DNA of 64,000 nucleotides from Erythrophleum ivorense (taxonomy: Eukaryota > Streptophyta > Magnoliopsida > Fabales > Fabaceae), in NCBI GenBank assembly GCA_026724425.1, contig JAIUCV010000003.1, positions 65,835,088 to 65,899,087 on the forward strand. The letters run 5' to 3'. Shown here piece after piece: positions 13,372-26,300 of the stretch; the first letter of the stretch is position 1; every line of letters starts with the position of its first letter. The notes below the pieces were generated by a model. That model was not told the DNA's origin and did no database searches. It saw nothing but the letters and a program-made list of their open reading frames with translations. Both the position numbers and the translations under genes were made by a program.

Positions 13372-14586
13372 AAAATTACAAATATTTTCTTTTAATTCAA
13401 GGGCTTCTTCGCCAAAAGAAATAAATGAACGTAGGAATAACAAAATAAGTATTATAACTATAAAAAAATTAATTATCTAAAGATAATAAAATGGCCAAAT
13501 TTAGTCAAATTTGCGTCGATTACATGCATTTTAATTTTAAAAAAAAAAGTTTGAAGGTAATTTAGATTTAACCAATTTAATTTTTTTTAAAATTTTGTTT
13601 AAATTAATTATGTGAAAGAGGGGAACTATAATATAAAAATAATTAAATGAAAAATAATAATAAATAAATAAATTATATAATATTTGATATAAAATTACAT
13701 CAGTATAAAATTATAAAAATAATTATAACAAATCACTTCCAATGTCATAATAAGATCTTCTCCTTTCGCGCTGTGGTTGCTGTTGCCTTACTTTTTTCTA
13801 GTTCTTATTGTTCTTGTGCTATGAGATGAGAATTTAAATCTAAGGATGCAAACTAAATTGAAGTAATTGACTTATATAACGTCAAAAATCCTTATTGTGA
13901 CGATCCTCTAAGTTTAAAGGAGTAACCAGTATATACAACATTAAAGGCAAATATATCAAATAGAAACTCTACGAATGATCTGAGAGAGCCAAACATCTGT
14001 TGAGAGATCTCAAAATGAGATGAAGGTGAAGGCAGCATGTAAAGAAAAAGACTTGTTCCACTAAAGTCAATAAATTGGCAAAGCGATATAGAATAACATA
14101 GATCAGCCATGTTAATATTTTGCTGCACTAAAGTTAGAATGTATAAAGATACACCAAGAATGTCAATGCCAATGTTTCATTACATTGGCCCCTATTGTTG
14201 CCAACTATTTCTTCTAACAGTGAGTTATTAGGTTGACAAATAACTTTAACGTTTTTTTCTTAGACAACCAGTTGGAATCTAAGGATTTGATGGATACAGT
14301 GCCTGTAAAGCAAGCAAGTAAAAAAGTGAAAACTATTGTTTATTGAGAGCACATAATATATTGCTTAAGTCTCAACCAATGATATCACAAAAATCTATAA
14401 ATAAAGGATCCTATAAGTGCATCCTCTAAAGTCCCTTTGCCAAATCAATATAACTAAAGAAAAATAAAAGTTAAATGTCAATATACAATATATTAAGAAA
14501 ACGATTATAAAAAATATGACAAACTGTTAAAAAATGTATTACATATCTAATAGCAATATTTGATCTTTAGATCCATCAATGAGTAT
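13372..14586. other. Intergenic, AT-rich
   Basis: No coding signature on either strand. The short minus-strand frame near 13892-14128 has no recognisable motif. Confidence 0.5.
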
Positions 14587-15357
14587 GTTGCCAATACCAT
14601 TACGTGTACTTAGATGTACGATTAAATGGTTCCTTAATGATAAGGAATTGACACCTAGTATCTCATCATCTCTACCATGGCTAGATGAAAGTACTATATT
14701 CAGATACTTAATTAGTCTAAGTTCTTTATCAAAGCTGTAGATTATAAAAGGAGTCCAATTTAACTAATTCTTAAGGAATTGGCTAGTAACAACTAAATTA
14801 TCATAGGATACAATCTAGATAGTACTACTCTATGATCTAAAAGCATACGAGTGGCACTGATACAATCCAAATGTCTAGAGAAGTCAAGTAGTCCCTTAGA
14901 ATTAGCTTGTGCATAGTATATAATTGGTATAAATATCATATAATCTACAGGCAACATGGAATGAAATAGTACGCTGCCAATACTATCACATGTACTTGGA
15001 TGTACGATCAAAGGGCTCCTTAATGATGAGGAATCGAGACATAGTATCTCGCCATATCTACTATTACTGGATGAAAATGTTATACTCAAATACTCAATTG
15101 GTTTAAGTTCTTTCTCAAAGCTGTAGATTATAAAAGGAATCTAATTTAACTCATTCTTAAGGAATTGGCTAGTGACAACCAAATTGTCATAGGACACGAT
15201 TTAGAAAATACTACTCTATGATCCAAAAGTATACAAGTGGCACTAATGCAATCCAAATGTCCAGAGAAGTCAAGCAATCCCCTAGAATTAGCTCATGCAT
15301 AGTCTGTAATTGGTATGAATATCATATAATCTATGGACAACATGAAATGGAATAGTA
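14587..15357. repeat. Two-copy tandem duplication, 386-bp unit
   Basis: Unit 1 (about 14587-14972) and unit 2 (about 14973-15357) match along their length: both carry gccaatac near their start, then agctgtagattataaaagga, then taaggaattggctagt and gaaatagta at the end. Identity is roughly 80-85 percent by eye. The block follows the plant-mobile-domain relic on the minus strand and may be its decayed C-terminal part, duplicated before or during decay. Confidence 0.85.
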
Positions 15358-17340
15358 AATAATTATGAAATAGTCAAAAACTGATTCACATTATAAATCA
15401 AAATTGGGTACACGCCTCTTTATCTCTCATTACATCTAGCAAAATTCTATATAGCTAGAGGTACACTCAAATGAGAAGGTCATCTAACATTCTTCCATCT
15501 GTTACAATGAACAAGCACGTTTCGTAAATAATGGATAAAAAATAAAGTCAACATGGTTAAGTTAAAGATATAAAAATTTAATTGTATTTCATGCCTGAAA
15601 CCTAAAAATGGAAGTATAAGATATTCCTCAATACAATGGTCAGAGGTAAGTCACCTCTTAGGTGCGAGCATAGGGAATTAACCCAAGCCCACAAATGCAA
15701 TAACATCAAGCATCCAACTATATTGTAATCATTCTTGTAGGTTTAATTGCAAAACTCGTGATAGAGAAAAGCCAACATCGCTAATCCCCAGCTAAAATAG
15801 CCAGTCTACTTGAAATCATCTAGTAAGGGAAAGTACATCAAATGAACTTTGAAATTAGATCTATCTGACATCAACCAACCCCCAATCATACAAAGAATAT
15901 ATGTATGGTCGAACTAATGTACAACCTCATCTTTTATATCATCCAGTAGATATGTAAAGTTATTGGCCAATTAAATAATAAAAAGTCGCTATCCATTAAT
16001 CTAATAAATTGATGGCGTGATCCTTAGGTGCTACTGACACATCTCTTGCTAGTTGAAACCTATCAGGCTCATAATAGGATCCCCCTCGATTGGTAGATCC
16101 AATTGCACCACTACGTTCTCAAAGGTAATCATGCACTCTCCTCTAGTGGTGTGAAATATATATCTTTGGGCGCCACCGTTCTATTAGTATACTAACCAAT
16201 GATATATCATATTCAAGCTGACTAATTCATGCAATTCTATAAAAATTAGATTACCTCAAATAATCGATAATAACTAGCAGTAGATTACCTAAATGATCAT
16301 CATGTAAGACTCATCATGTGTAAAGTATCAAATCGTCCTGCCAATAGGAATAAATTACATAGATAGTTTAACTTAATGAAATAGGAAATATCATTAAAAA
16401 ATTTATCTTATCTCACCATCTCAGATGGTCTACAATCATTAAACATCATCCTGTGTTATCGCCATTAATAGTGTCCCATTATAATTGTCATAAAATCAAT
16501 TTGAATCATCAATTTTAAGTGCTCAAATGTTATACCGCAATCAGCCACCTAGGTAATGTAACATATGAGCTATCACAATTACCAAAAACAACAGTAGTAT
16601 CTTTATATTTTGCTTTTCATGCCTTTCTATATGATATAGTATAATCAAACAAGTCCTTTATTCACTTGATGAGCTGGTTTATTGGAATATCAAGTGTCTT
16701 AGTCACTATTGCTATGTTACATGAAAAAATAGTGTTAGAATCCAACTTCAGATGATCTTATGATAATGTCACAAACAAAAATATATATGGATGTCCACAT
16801 CTTGTAATATGCCAAAACAATCCTTTCTCCTTACCTTTTTTGGCATGCTCTAACCCGCTATCTATAGCCATTGCCATAATTTACATTCTTTATACTTTTT
16901 ACTTACTAGGTATTTCTTAAAAGTGTGGTGTACCCTCATAAGATATAATTTCACAGAAAGGTACAATACCTTCTAATTTGGATACTTTAATCTAACGTGC
17001 AACTCATGATTGTTCATCTTTATGTGATTGCCCCATTTTCAAATTCATCACCCCTAGTTAAGGCCAAATTAACTTGCTGGAAGAGTACAATAACAAAATC
17101 AATATATTAGAACACTGGTTTAACATGAAAGGCATCATCATCATCACTCTTACTATCATACGTATCATTATTATCATCAGTGTCATTGTCATTATACTCA
17201 TTATTATTGTCATAATCAAGATCAAGTTCAGCATCATACTTATCTTTGTTTTCAAAGCCTTCTAATATATTTTCTTTTGAGTATGGTGGAAAAAGAAATT
17301 TAATAAAGTCAATTACTAGGTAGGAAGAACTCAGTTGCAA
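15358..17340 (-). pseudogene. Decayed MULE-type transposase with plant mobile domain
   Basis: Read leftward from 17340. First is an Asp/Asn-rich acidic segment (17340-17107). Next comes a MULE N-terminal signature near 16660-16560: DLFDYTISYRKAWKAKYKDT, then VVFG and LPRWLIAV, matching the YRKAW...KVFGDW...LP pattern of MuDR-like transposases. A plant mobile domain (aminotransferase-like/MAIN) follows near 16185-16075, ERWRPKIYIFHTTRGECMIT then VVVQLDLPIEGDP. Further on, near 15790-15660, is AMLAFLYHEFC...LMLLHLWAWV. Stops and frame changes separate every block, so no product is expected. Fusion of these two domains is known in plant transposon-derived genes; the identification rests on these motifs only. 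Confidence 0.7.
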
Positions 17341-17849
17341 ATTGGTTTTTATCGGTAGTATTTGATAATATTAAGCATAAGCTAGTGGTCAATAGAATGG
17401 ATCATGTGTTGATGATGGGAGTAAGGGCAGTACATTGTTCACTAGGTCTGGTTGAAAATTCATGCTTAATTGTGAGTTAATATTTGAGGTGTTTACATAC
17501 AATTTAATTGCATTCAACTATGATGGAAAACGTAGGTGTGATTGCCATATCCTTTAAACATCACAATTATCTTTTAACATAATCGTTTGGTATCATATTG
17601 GATTTATTATTGTTGAGAACTTACATATTAAATTAGATATAACATAGTACTATAAAAGTCATAATTTTTGACTAACTACTTGTTTTAACTCTTCTAAAGT
17701 AATATTATTACTAACTGTTATGTATTTTGACATTACATATGAAATATTGCATATTGAGACTTTTATAAACTCTTCCATTCACATAAATGCAAAATAATCT
17801 CATTTCTTCTAACCATTTCTCTCCCCTCAAATTTTTTAAATGTAAATAT

Positions 17850-19760
17850 GCTCCTACTAATTATAGTTGTAATGGACTTTTTAGTTCATTTTTTATTATT
17901 AATATAAATGTTTTAAAATTTTAGATATTTTTTTTCAATTTTAATTATAAATATTTTAAAATGTTACACTTTTTTTACTTAATTATTTTAAGTTTTTAGA
18001 CTTTTTATATAATTTTAAATAATTTTTATTTACATTTATCCTATATATGTTTTTCCTTCTTCATATTCATCTTTCAATTTATAGAATTACTTTTGATTTT
18101 TTACAAATATTATTTCTTCTATCCTAATTTTTTTTAGTATTTTTTACTTACAAATATTAATACCTTGAAATTTGAAACTTTTTTATTTTCATAATTATTT
18201 CAAAATCTTTGACATTATTTTTTCCATTAATTTTAAATAATTTTTTATTTACATACTTTTTTTCATTACTTATTATTTACATAATTTTTTAACAAAATTA
18301 TTTCTCCTACCTTAATTTTTCAATTATTTTTTATAATTAATATAAATATTTTACAATTGTAGATATTTTTTTAATTACTTAACCATTCCAAATTTTTGTA
18401 CATTATTTTTTAATTTTACATAATTCTAATTTATAATTATCCTATACATATTCTTTCTTCTTTAAAATTTTTTTTACAATCGCAATAGTTATCTTTTATT
18501 TGTTTAAAAAATTATTTCTTCTATGCTAATTTTTTTAATATTTTACTATTAATATAAACTATTTTGCACTTATAGGCAATTTTTATTTTACCTTTTTATT
18601 TCAACATTTTGAACATTATTTCTTTCTCATTTAATTAGTTTTAACTAATTTTTATTGACGCATTTCCTATACATATTTTTTCCTTTTTAAATAATTATTT
18701 GCAATTGTACTATTTACATTTTATTTTCTTAAATAAATTATTTCTCCTACACTAATTTTTTTAGTATATATTTTTACTTCGAAATATTAATCCCTAAAAA
18801 ATTTAAACATTTTTTCTTACATAATTATTTGAAAATCTTTCACATTATTTGTTTAGTTAATTAATTTCAAATAGTTTTTATTTACACATATCCTATATAT
18901 ATACACATATTTCTTCTTTAAATACTTTTTTTAAAATCTTAAGATTTACTACTTTTTTTAACTAAATTATTTCACATACCCTAATTTTTTCAGTTATTGT
19001 TTTTTGAAAATCACTATATTTCACTATTTTAGACTTTTTACTTACTTAACTATTTCAAAATTTTGTTCATTATTCTACTAATTTTAAATAATTTCAATTT
19101 ACACATCCTATACATATTTTCCTTGTTTAAATAATTTTTTGCAATTATAATAATTACCTTTTAATTTTTTTTAGAAAATTTCTCCTACCCCAATTTTTTT
19201 ATATCTTTTACTATTAATATAAAACATTTTGTGGACAATTTTTTGTTTGCTTTTCATTTCAAAATTTTTAATATTTTTGCTTTCATATTTAAATAATTTT
19301 AACTACTTTTTTATTTACATTTATCTAATACATATTTTTTTAAAATATTTTTTTCAGTTTTAAGAATTACTTTCTATTTTTTACAAACATTATTTCTTTT
19401 TCTTACCCTCATTTTTTTAAAATATTTTTTATTATAGATATACGTATTTCAAAATTTTATCCAATTTTTTACTTGATTATTTCACATTTTTGTCATTTAA
19501 ATGAATTTAAATAATTTTCATTTTGCTATGTCCCATTACTATTTTTCCTTTCCCTAAATTTTTTTAAATCCAAAATTTTCTTTTTATTTTCCTTAAATAT
19601 TTTTCTTCTACGTCATTTAGATATTTTTAAAAGAAGATAATTCTTTTTATATTCTCAACGCCTACATTTTAATTTTTTTCGTTTAGACAAAAAATTTCTC
19701 TTTTATTTATTTTCTTCTCTTAATTTTTTTTCCTTCAAAATGTTATATTAATTTTTTTTT
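17850..19760. repeat. Degenerate AT-rich tandem array, about 210-bp unit
   Basis: A recurring signature ttatttct(c/t)cta-c-ctaattttttt appears near 18110, 18299, 18510, 18738, 18967, 19178, 19391 and 19600, spaced 189-229 bp. A second one, cctatacatatttttcctt, appears once per unit near 18038, 18437, 18664, 18889, 19106 and 19323. Two markers recurring in the same order at a steady spacing argue for a tandem array and not only low complexity. Units have drifted strongly. No function is inferred. Confidence 0.7.
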
Positions 19761-20674
19761 TATTTTTACTTCCTTTTTATCCATAATCTATATCTAAAAT
19801 AACAACTAAATACAAAATTTATCATACAACAAACAAACATATTCTAAAACTAAGCATCCACTCATAATAACAAAAAAAAATATTATTATTATTACACAAA
19901 TATTTCAAAATGCACATATTTCAAGCATAATAAAAATAAAATGCCAGATATAAAAAAAAATTAACACGTTAGTAGCTAAACCTCAGAAGATACAATAAAA
20001 TGCCTTTAATATTCTAGATAGTATGTCCCACTTATCTAATATTTTGTTAAAATATATGGACTCAATTGTTAGATTTTATAGCATTTTTTTTCTCAACAAT
20101 ATTCCAAATCAGTAGTAGAGCCTCAGAAGAAGAGTTGAAGGAAAGTAATTTTGGCAGAAAGAAGGTAATTTGGGTGAGAAAAGTTAATGGAAGTGTTTTT
20201 TTCTTTGTGGGACTCAGGCAATATATATAGGTAGAAGCTTTAAGGACATTTGCATAATTTTACCATTTCATTATCTGCTAACTTTTTTTGGCCAATCAGA
20301 ACTCTCATAAATCTATGTTCTTTAAATCACAATTGGACATGTGTCACGATAGTATAGTAATTTTTTTGCCTGTTCAACAATGTAACGAGTCAAATGACCA
20401 TTCACATCATGGCTTTGTCACAGGTTGGCCTCCTGTAGGCCTTTGAATTCAGAATCTATGGTTCCAAATTGAGAGGCATTGAATTTGGAACCTAAATTCA
20501 GCTTGATTTGCGTGAATTCGAATTCATTATATCTGAATTTAACATTTTCATTACTTTTGGGACAAATACTTTTCCCTTTATTATTTTTTGAATTTTTTTT
20601 TCTTTTAATACTTCTGAATCAAAATTCGTAATTTGAGTCCATTTGTAACTGCCCTTACAAATGTCATCCCTTAA
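19761..20674. other. Intergenic, no gene recognised
   Basis: AT-rich sequence with a TATA-like aatatatataggtag near 20220, but no open frame follows it. Short imperfect runs of gaattc-type sequence occur near 20500-20640. Confidence 0.45.
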
Positions 20675-20943
20675 GATTTAAACTCTTTTGTTTATTGAGA
20701 TGCCTTATTACATTTTGTTATGTACCACTTAACATACTCTTATTTGCCTCGAAAAAACAAACATCTTTGTTATCAAGATCAACTAGATTAACCAAAAAAT
20801 TAGACAAAAGGATTTAAACTCTTTTGTTTATTGAGATGCCTTGTTACATTTTATCTATCACTTAACATACTCTTATTTGTCTAGAAATAACAAACATCTT
20901 TGTTATCAAGATCAACTAGATTAACCAAAAAATTAGACAAAAG
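20675..20943. repeat. Two-copy tandem duplication, 133-136-bp unit
   Basis: Copy 1 is 20675-20810 and copy 2 is 20811-20943. Both begin gatttaaactcttttgttta and end aaccaaaaaattagacaaaa; a third copy starts at 20944 and breaks off after ~10 bases. Identity is above 90 percent by eye, so the duplication is recent relative to its surroundings. Confidence 0.95.
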
Positions 20944-20949
20944 GATTTA

Positions 20950-22636
20950 AATCATAAAATTAAGATGATAGTTGGTAGGGTATTTTTCAATTTTCAAAGT
21001 TAAAAGAAGTGTTTGCAAACTATACAAAGTTGAAAGAGGGTATTTATATTTTTTTCTTAATTTATAATGTTTATAATTAAAAACTGGCATTAAAAGGATA
21101 AAAATAAAATTTTAGTAAAATTAACAAAGCTAAAAAAGCATAATGTGAGATCACATCATATAATATATTATTTTATGATACCCAAATGTCTTGAATGGCA
21201 CTAATCAATTGAATATTAATTTATTAAACATAGACATCTTAAACATTAATTAATAACAATGTAGCAAAAGTCTCCTTTGTTTCTTTTTACTTGTTCTTAT
21301 ATTTTTATTACATAATTTGTCATATACAGTATTGCAAGAAGTGATCAAGGGTGGCTGGATCTATTGATTTTAACAATGCCTCCACTATATGTAAATATTT
21401 TGCGCATGCTTATATATCCTTATCGCTTTATTCATATTGTATATATCAAATTAAATTCGTCGAGTACTTTATAGAACTTATAATAAAATTATTTATAATT
21501 TTCGTTTAACTTTGTTAACTCAGGATAATTTTTGATATGTCAACTTTATATGATCAAACAATCTTTTAAAACCATGGAAATTTTTGTTTGTGAAATTGTA
21601 TGTGAAACTGAATATAAAACCCTGAACTGGCACTTCATTGCTTTCTTGTAGTAGTAATATACCATTAAACCAGCTTTGTTTATTTATTTAGTCTGATATA
21701 ATGTTATAGAAGGTAGGTAGGCCGTAGCATAAGATAAAACACAAAAGCATTGCTATTTGTTTATAATAGAGAAAGAAAGCCTTGAAGTTAAGTTGCGGGA
21801 ATTAATACATGTTGTCTAAGATTTATTAGGCCTTTTCATATTATGTGCTTGACCTTAGAATTACATTGATTGGTAATGGTAGAGACCCACCTTTTACTTT
21901 TTATATATATTTATTTTTTTGTCCGTTCCAGCATATCCCTCCTGGCCTTCCATCAGCCATGTGACCTTGTTTTTGACTTGATTTCCAACACTTGTATTAG
22001 TTGGCTAACAACCAACCCCTTCATGTGGTACATTTGTCCTATGTATTTTATTTATAATGTTGGTTTTGATTCTTTTACTAATTAATTTCATTAACATTAT
22101 TCTGTCTATTAATTATTGCTAAACCAATTATCAAATTCCAGTTTAGTATCATTATGTAACAAGTTTTGGCAAATAGTCAGCGCTTGAAGCAGGGTAGGAC
22201 CTATATTTTCTTTATTGTCCACTGCTTAATTTGCACTTTTTTTTCTCAAAACAAAATAAATGTTTTGATCGATTATTTTAGTGCCTATACAGAACCTTTA
22301 CAAAAAAGATGGTTTATTAGCTGTTTTAGAGTAGATTCAGGCAGTTGGGGTGATAGTATTAGCTTCCTTACATTTGTGTAGAAGTTAATATTTTTCATAA
22401 TTTATATTGAATGGTGTCCATTCTTGTTTGACTAAGGGCGGAGTAAGAATTGCTCAAGCAAGTTATTATCAAGAGGTTATATGTATGTTTGACAAGTTAT
22501 TTATTTATTGTCTAATAATTATTAATTGTCCACTGATAATTAGACCAGATATCTAACCTATTTAATTGTGGAATGTAAAATCAAGAGGTTATATTTATTT
22601 ATTTATTTATGTGGTTAAACATTTAGTAGACCACAT
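20950..22636. other. Intergenic, no gene recognised
   Basis: Short open frames at 21870-22085 and 22166-22381 have no domain signatures and sit in AT-rich sequence. Nothing else is supportable. Confidence 0.5.
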
Positions 22637-23147
22637 AAACAAATTATTAGTTTATGTGGTCCGTGGCAATACAACTTAAAGATATTTTTTACTAATTTCA
22701 TAGGACCACCAGTGAACCACTAATAAAAAGGTAGAAAGAAAATATATAGATTATGGGCAATTTGATTAATTCCTATTAGGTTCACCTCGGGCATGATGTA
22801 AACATCTTTCGTTTTTAATGACACAAATTTGCTGCTAGCTGTGACAAAAGTCTGGTAAGTGTTTTAAAATCTAATAAACAATAACTTTAACGAAAGCTGT
22901 GCTCCTAAGGGTTACAAACTCGTACTAAAATTCCATGGATGAGGATGAAAGCAATGGGGTGGCAGAATCACATACTGAAACCACAATCTAATAAAACAAA
23001 TTATTTGTTTATGTGGTCCGTGGCAATACAACTTAAAGTTATTTCCTACTAATTTCATACAACTGCCAGTGAACCACTAATAACAAGGTAGAAAGAAAAT
23101 ATATGCATTATGGCAATTTGATTCATTCCCATTAGGTCCACCACGTG
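22637..23147. repeat. Direct repeat pair upstream of the receptor kinase
   Basis: About 22637-22793 and 22994-23147 are direct copies 357 bp apart, sharing tttatgtggtccgtggcaat, cagtgaaccactaata, aggtagaaagaaaatatat and the closing attaggt-caccac/cacc. The downstream copy ends at a CACGTG box about 205 bp before the kinase start codon; the upstream copy has diverged there. This is a duplicated promoter-proximal segment. Confidence 0.85.
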
Positions 23148-23159
23148 CTTGACTTGACG
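23142..23159 (+). promoter_or_regulatory. G-box and paired W-box candidates of the kinase promoter
   Basis: CACGTG at 23142-23147 is followed within two bases by TTGACTTGACG, two overlapping W-box cores (TTGAC). The cluster lies ~195-210 bp upstream of the kinase ATG. W-boxes are WRKY-factor sites and are common in defence-responsive receptor kinase promoters; occupancy here is inference. Confidence 0.4.
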
Positions 23160-23351
23160 GTAGGCAGGGACCAACTTCCACTATCCAAATTGTGTATTCG
23201 AAAATGATGGTAAACAATATTTTTTCATGGACTTGCGAATGACTTGAGGTTATGGTCAGGCCGCCACAAGTCTTCCTACTACTTTACTATTGCTAGTCAA
23301 GATCTGGCTTCTCGGTTAGATTCATTCGTCTTGTTCATGTGAGCTAAGAAT

Positions 23352-26300
23352 ATGGCTCTGCAATTTGCACTGCATATGGTTTTGATATTATGGCCGATCT
23401 ATCATCCATTGGCATCTGCACAAGCACAAGGTCCTATAGCACGACCTGGTTGCAATCCCGCTTGTGGAAATGTTGATATCCCTTATCCCTTCGGAATGGA
23501 TGATCCCAAATGCTACGCTGACAAGTGGTTTCAAGTTGAATGCAGACACAATTCTGGCAGTGAGAAGCCATATCTAAAGTTGATAAAACTGGAGGTGATA
23601 AAAATTGACGAGAACTCCGGCAAGGTTTGGATCAGGAATCCAATATACAGATGGAACTGCAAAAACAAAACCAGAGATGGTAGGGGGGGCATTAACATGG
23701 GAGGAAGCGCTTTTGCATACTCTCAGGATAACGGATTTTTGGCTGTGGGCTGCAATAAACAAGCTCTTTTGCTGTCATCAAATGGCTTCGAAGTTGGTGG
23801 CTGCGTCTCCATTTGTGACAACGACCATGAAGCCATGAATGAGTTGGGAATTCATGGTTGCCATGGCAAGTATTGCTGCATGACTTCGCTGCCTTTGTAT
23901 CTCTCAGAATACAGGGCAATAATTGAAGATATAGGAAACACGAGCACGAGTGACGATTGCAATTATGCGCTAATTGCAGAACATGGTTGGCTTCAAGGCA
24001 ATAACTATAGGGAGAGGAATATTAGTGAGTTAAAGGATTTGAATTGTGCTCCTGCAGTGCTTGAATGGGAGATTGTGAATCCCAGTATGCAACAACTTGA
24101 ATATACCAATTGCTATGACACTAATATTACATCTTCCGGGAGGGCACACTCAGGTCGCAGATGTCAGTGCAGTCCTCCATTCGCTGGGAATCCTTATGTT
24201 GCCGGAGGATGTATAGGTACACACACACCCATATAATCTCCTTTTGCATGCTCATACACATCATTCCATTCTTATGTGTTGTTTGGTTGATTTGGAGGGG
24301 AGGGGTTTTAATGATATGTTGTTTGGTTGGGGAGGGGAGGGGAGGGGAATGGTTAATGGACAATTATGCCCTTATGATATTAGAATTAATTTTTTTTTTG
24401 TTTTTAAGATATTTTTATATAAAAAATTTGTTTTCTTATTTTTTATTATAAAAAATAATTTTTTTATTTTTATTTAAAAATATTTTTTATTTTCATAAAA
24501 AATTATCTTAAACTCTATTAAAAAAAAATAAAATCTATATTATAATCTAAATGAGGGGTAATTTAGTCAAATAGAGAAAAAAATTTCTCTCCCCTCCAAA
24601 AATCCTCACTTTTGGAGGGGAGGGTTTGGAGGGGAGGGGGTATTTTGCCTCCCTTCCCCTCCCTCTTTTTCATACCAAACAAGCTAAGAGCCTCCCCTCC
24701 CCTCCCCTCCCTTCCCCTCCCCTCCAAATCCCTCAAACCAAACGGACCCTTAAAGGAATATATGGTAATTTAGTTTGGTTCTTCACTTTCCAGTTAGACC
24801 AGGGTACTCTCGACCGAAATCTCAAGGGATGTCGGTGATAGGTACGTATATTCCAGTTAATTTAGAAAATTCGAGTTCCACTGACTTTTCAGTTTATATA
24901 TATTTTTCCTTTAAATTTAGAAATTATCTATATATGATGGAAAGTTATGTTTAGTGCTTCTTTTTGTTTGGTAAATAAATTTAATAATCTTATTGCACAT
25001 GAAACAAGAATTTTTACAAAGGCGGTAACTAGCTAGACTTGGCAAGATATGATTAAAGTTTTATTTTGAAAAAATTTAGTACAGATTTTATATTTATACT
25101 ATGAAGTTTTCTAATGAATAATTTCCATAAACAAATATAATTTTTACAATTAAGCACATTACATAATTAAGTCATTTAAAATTTTTTTAATTATGTCATT
25201 TTTATTGTGAAATCTAATAACAAAAATAAAAGAAACTATAACTAAGTCAATCCTTTTATTGATAATCCTTCTAAAGTTCTTTTTTTAAAATATAATTGTA
25301 TTTCATGCTGTAATTTTATTGTAACATGTTTGTAGGAGTAGTTTTCTCGAGCCTAGTATCCATTGTTTTCCTGGTTGGCGTATGGATACAATACAAAATC
25401 TTTAGGAAAAGTAGGATACACAAACGCAAAGAAAAATACTTCAAACAAAATGGTGGTTTGCTGTTGCAACGAAGATCTTTAAATGGTGATGTCAACTTTG
25501 ACAAAACCAAACTGTTCAGCTCAAAGGACCTAGAAAAAGCGACTGACCGCTTTAACGTGAATAGAGTACTTGGAAAGGGAGGCCAAGGTACTGTTTACAA
25601 GGGCATGCTTGCAGATGGTCAAATTGTTGCCGTGAAGAAATTGAAGTTTCAAGGAAATGTTGAAGAATTTATAAACGAAGTGGTTATTCTTTCCCAAATT
25701 AACCACAGGAATGTGGTTAAGTTGTTAGGATTTTGCCTGGAGACACAAGTTCCTTTGCTAGTTTACGAATTCATTCCAAATGGTAACCTTTTTGAGCACT
25801 TGCATGAACAAAATGAAGAGTTGTCAATGACATGGCAGACGCGTTTAAGAATTGCCAGTGAGGTTGCAGGAGCTCTATTTTACTTACACTCAGCTGCTTC
25901 TCGACCCATATATCATAGAGACATCAAATCCACTAACATACTCTTGGATGAAACGTTTAGAGCAAAAGTTGCAGATTTTGGAACATCAAGAATGGTTTCC
26001 ATTGAAAATACTCATCTCACCACTCTAGTCCATGGAACTTTTGGCTACTTGGATCCTGAGTATTTTCATACAAGTCAATTCACTGAGAAGAGCGATGTGT
26101 ACAGCTTTGGGGTTGTTCTGGGTGAACTTTTGACTGGTCAAGAGCCAATATCTTCTGGAAGGCCAGAGGAAGCTAAAAGTTTGGCTTCATATTTCATTAT
26201 GTGTATGCTGGAAGATCGTCTATATGATGTTCTTGACAGAAGAATCATGGAGGGAGAGAAAGAAGATATCACGGCAGTGGCAAACCTTGCAAAAAGATGC

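Noticed and set aside
17058..17265. Met/Ile-rich open frames on both strands
   Set aside because: They are shadow frames of the Asp/Asn-rich repeat coding segment of the MULE relic.
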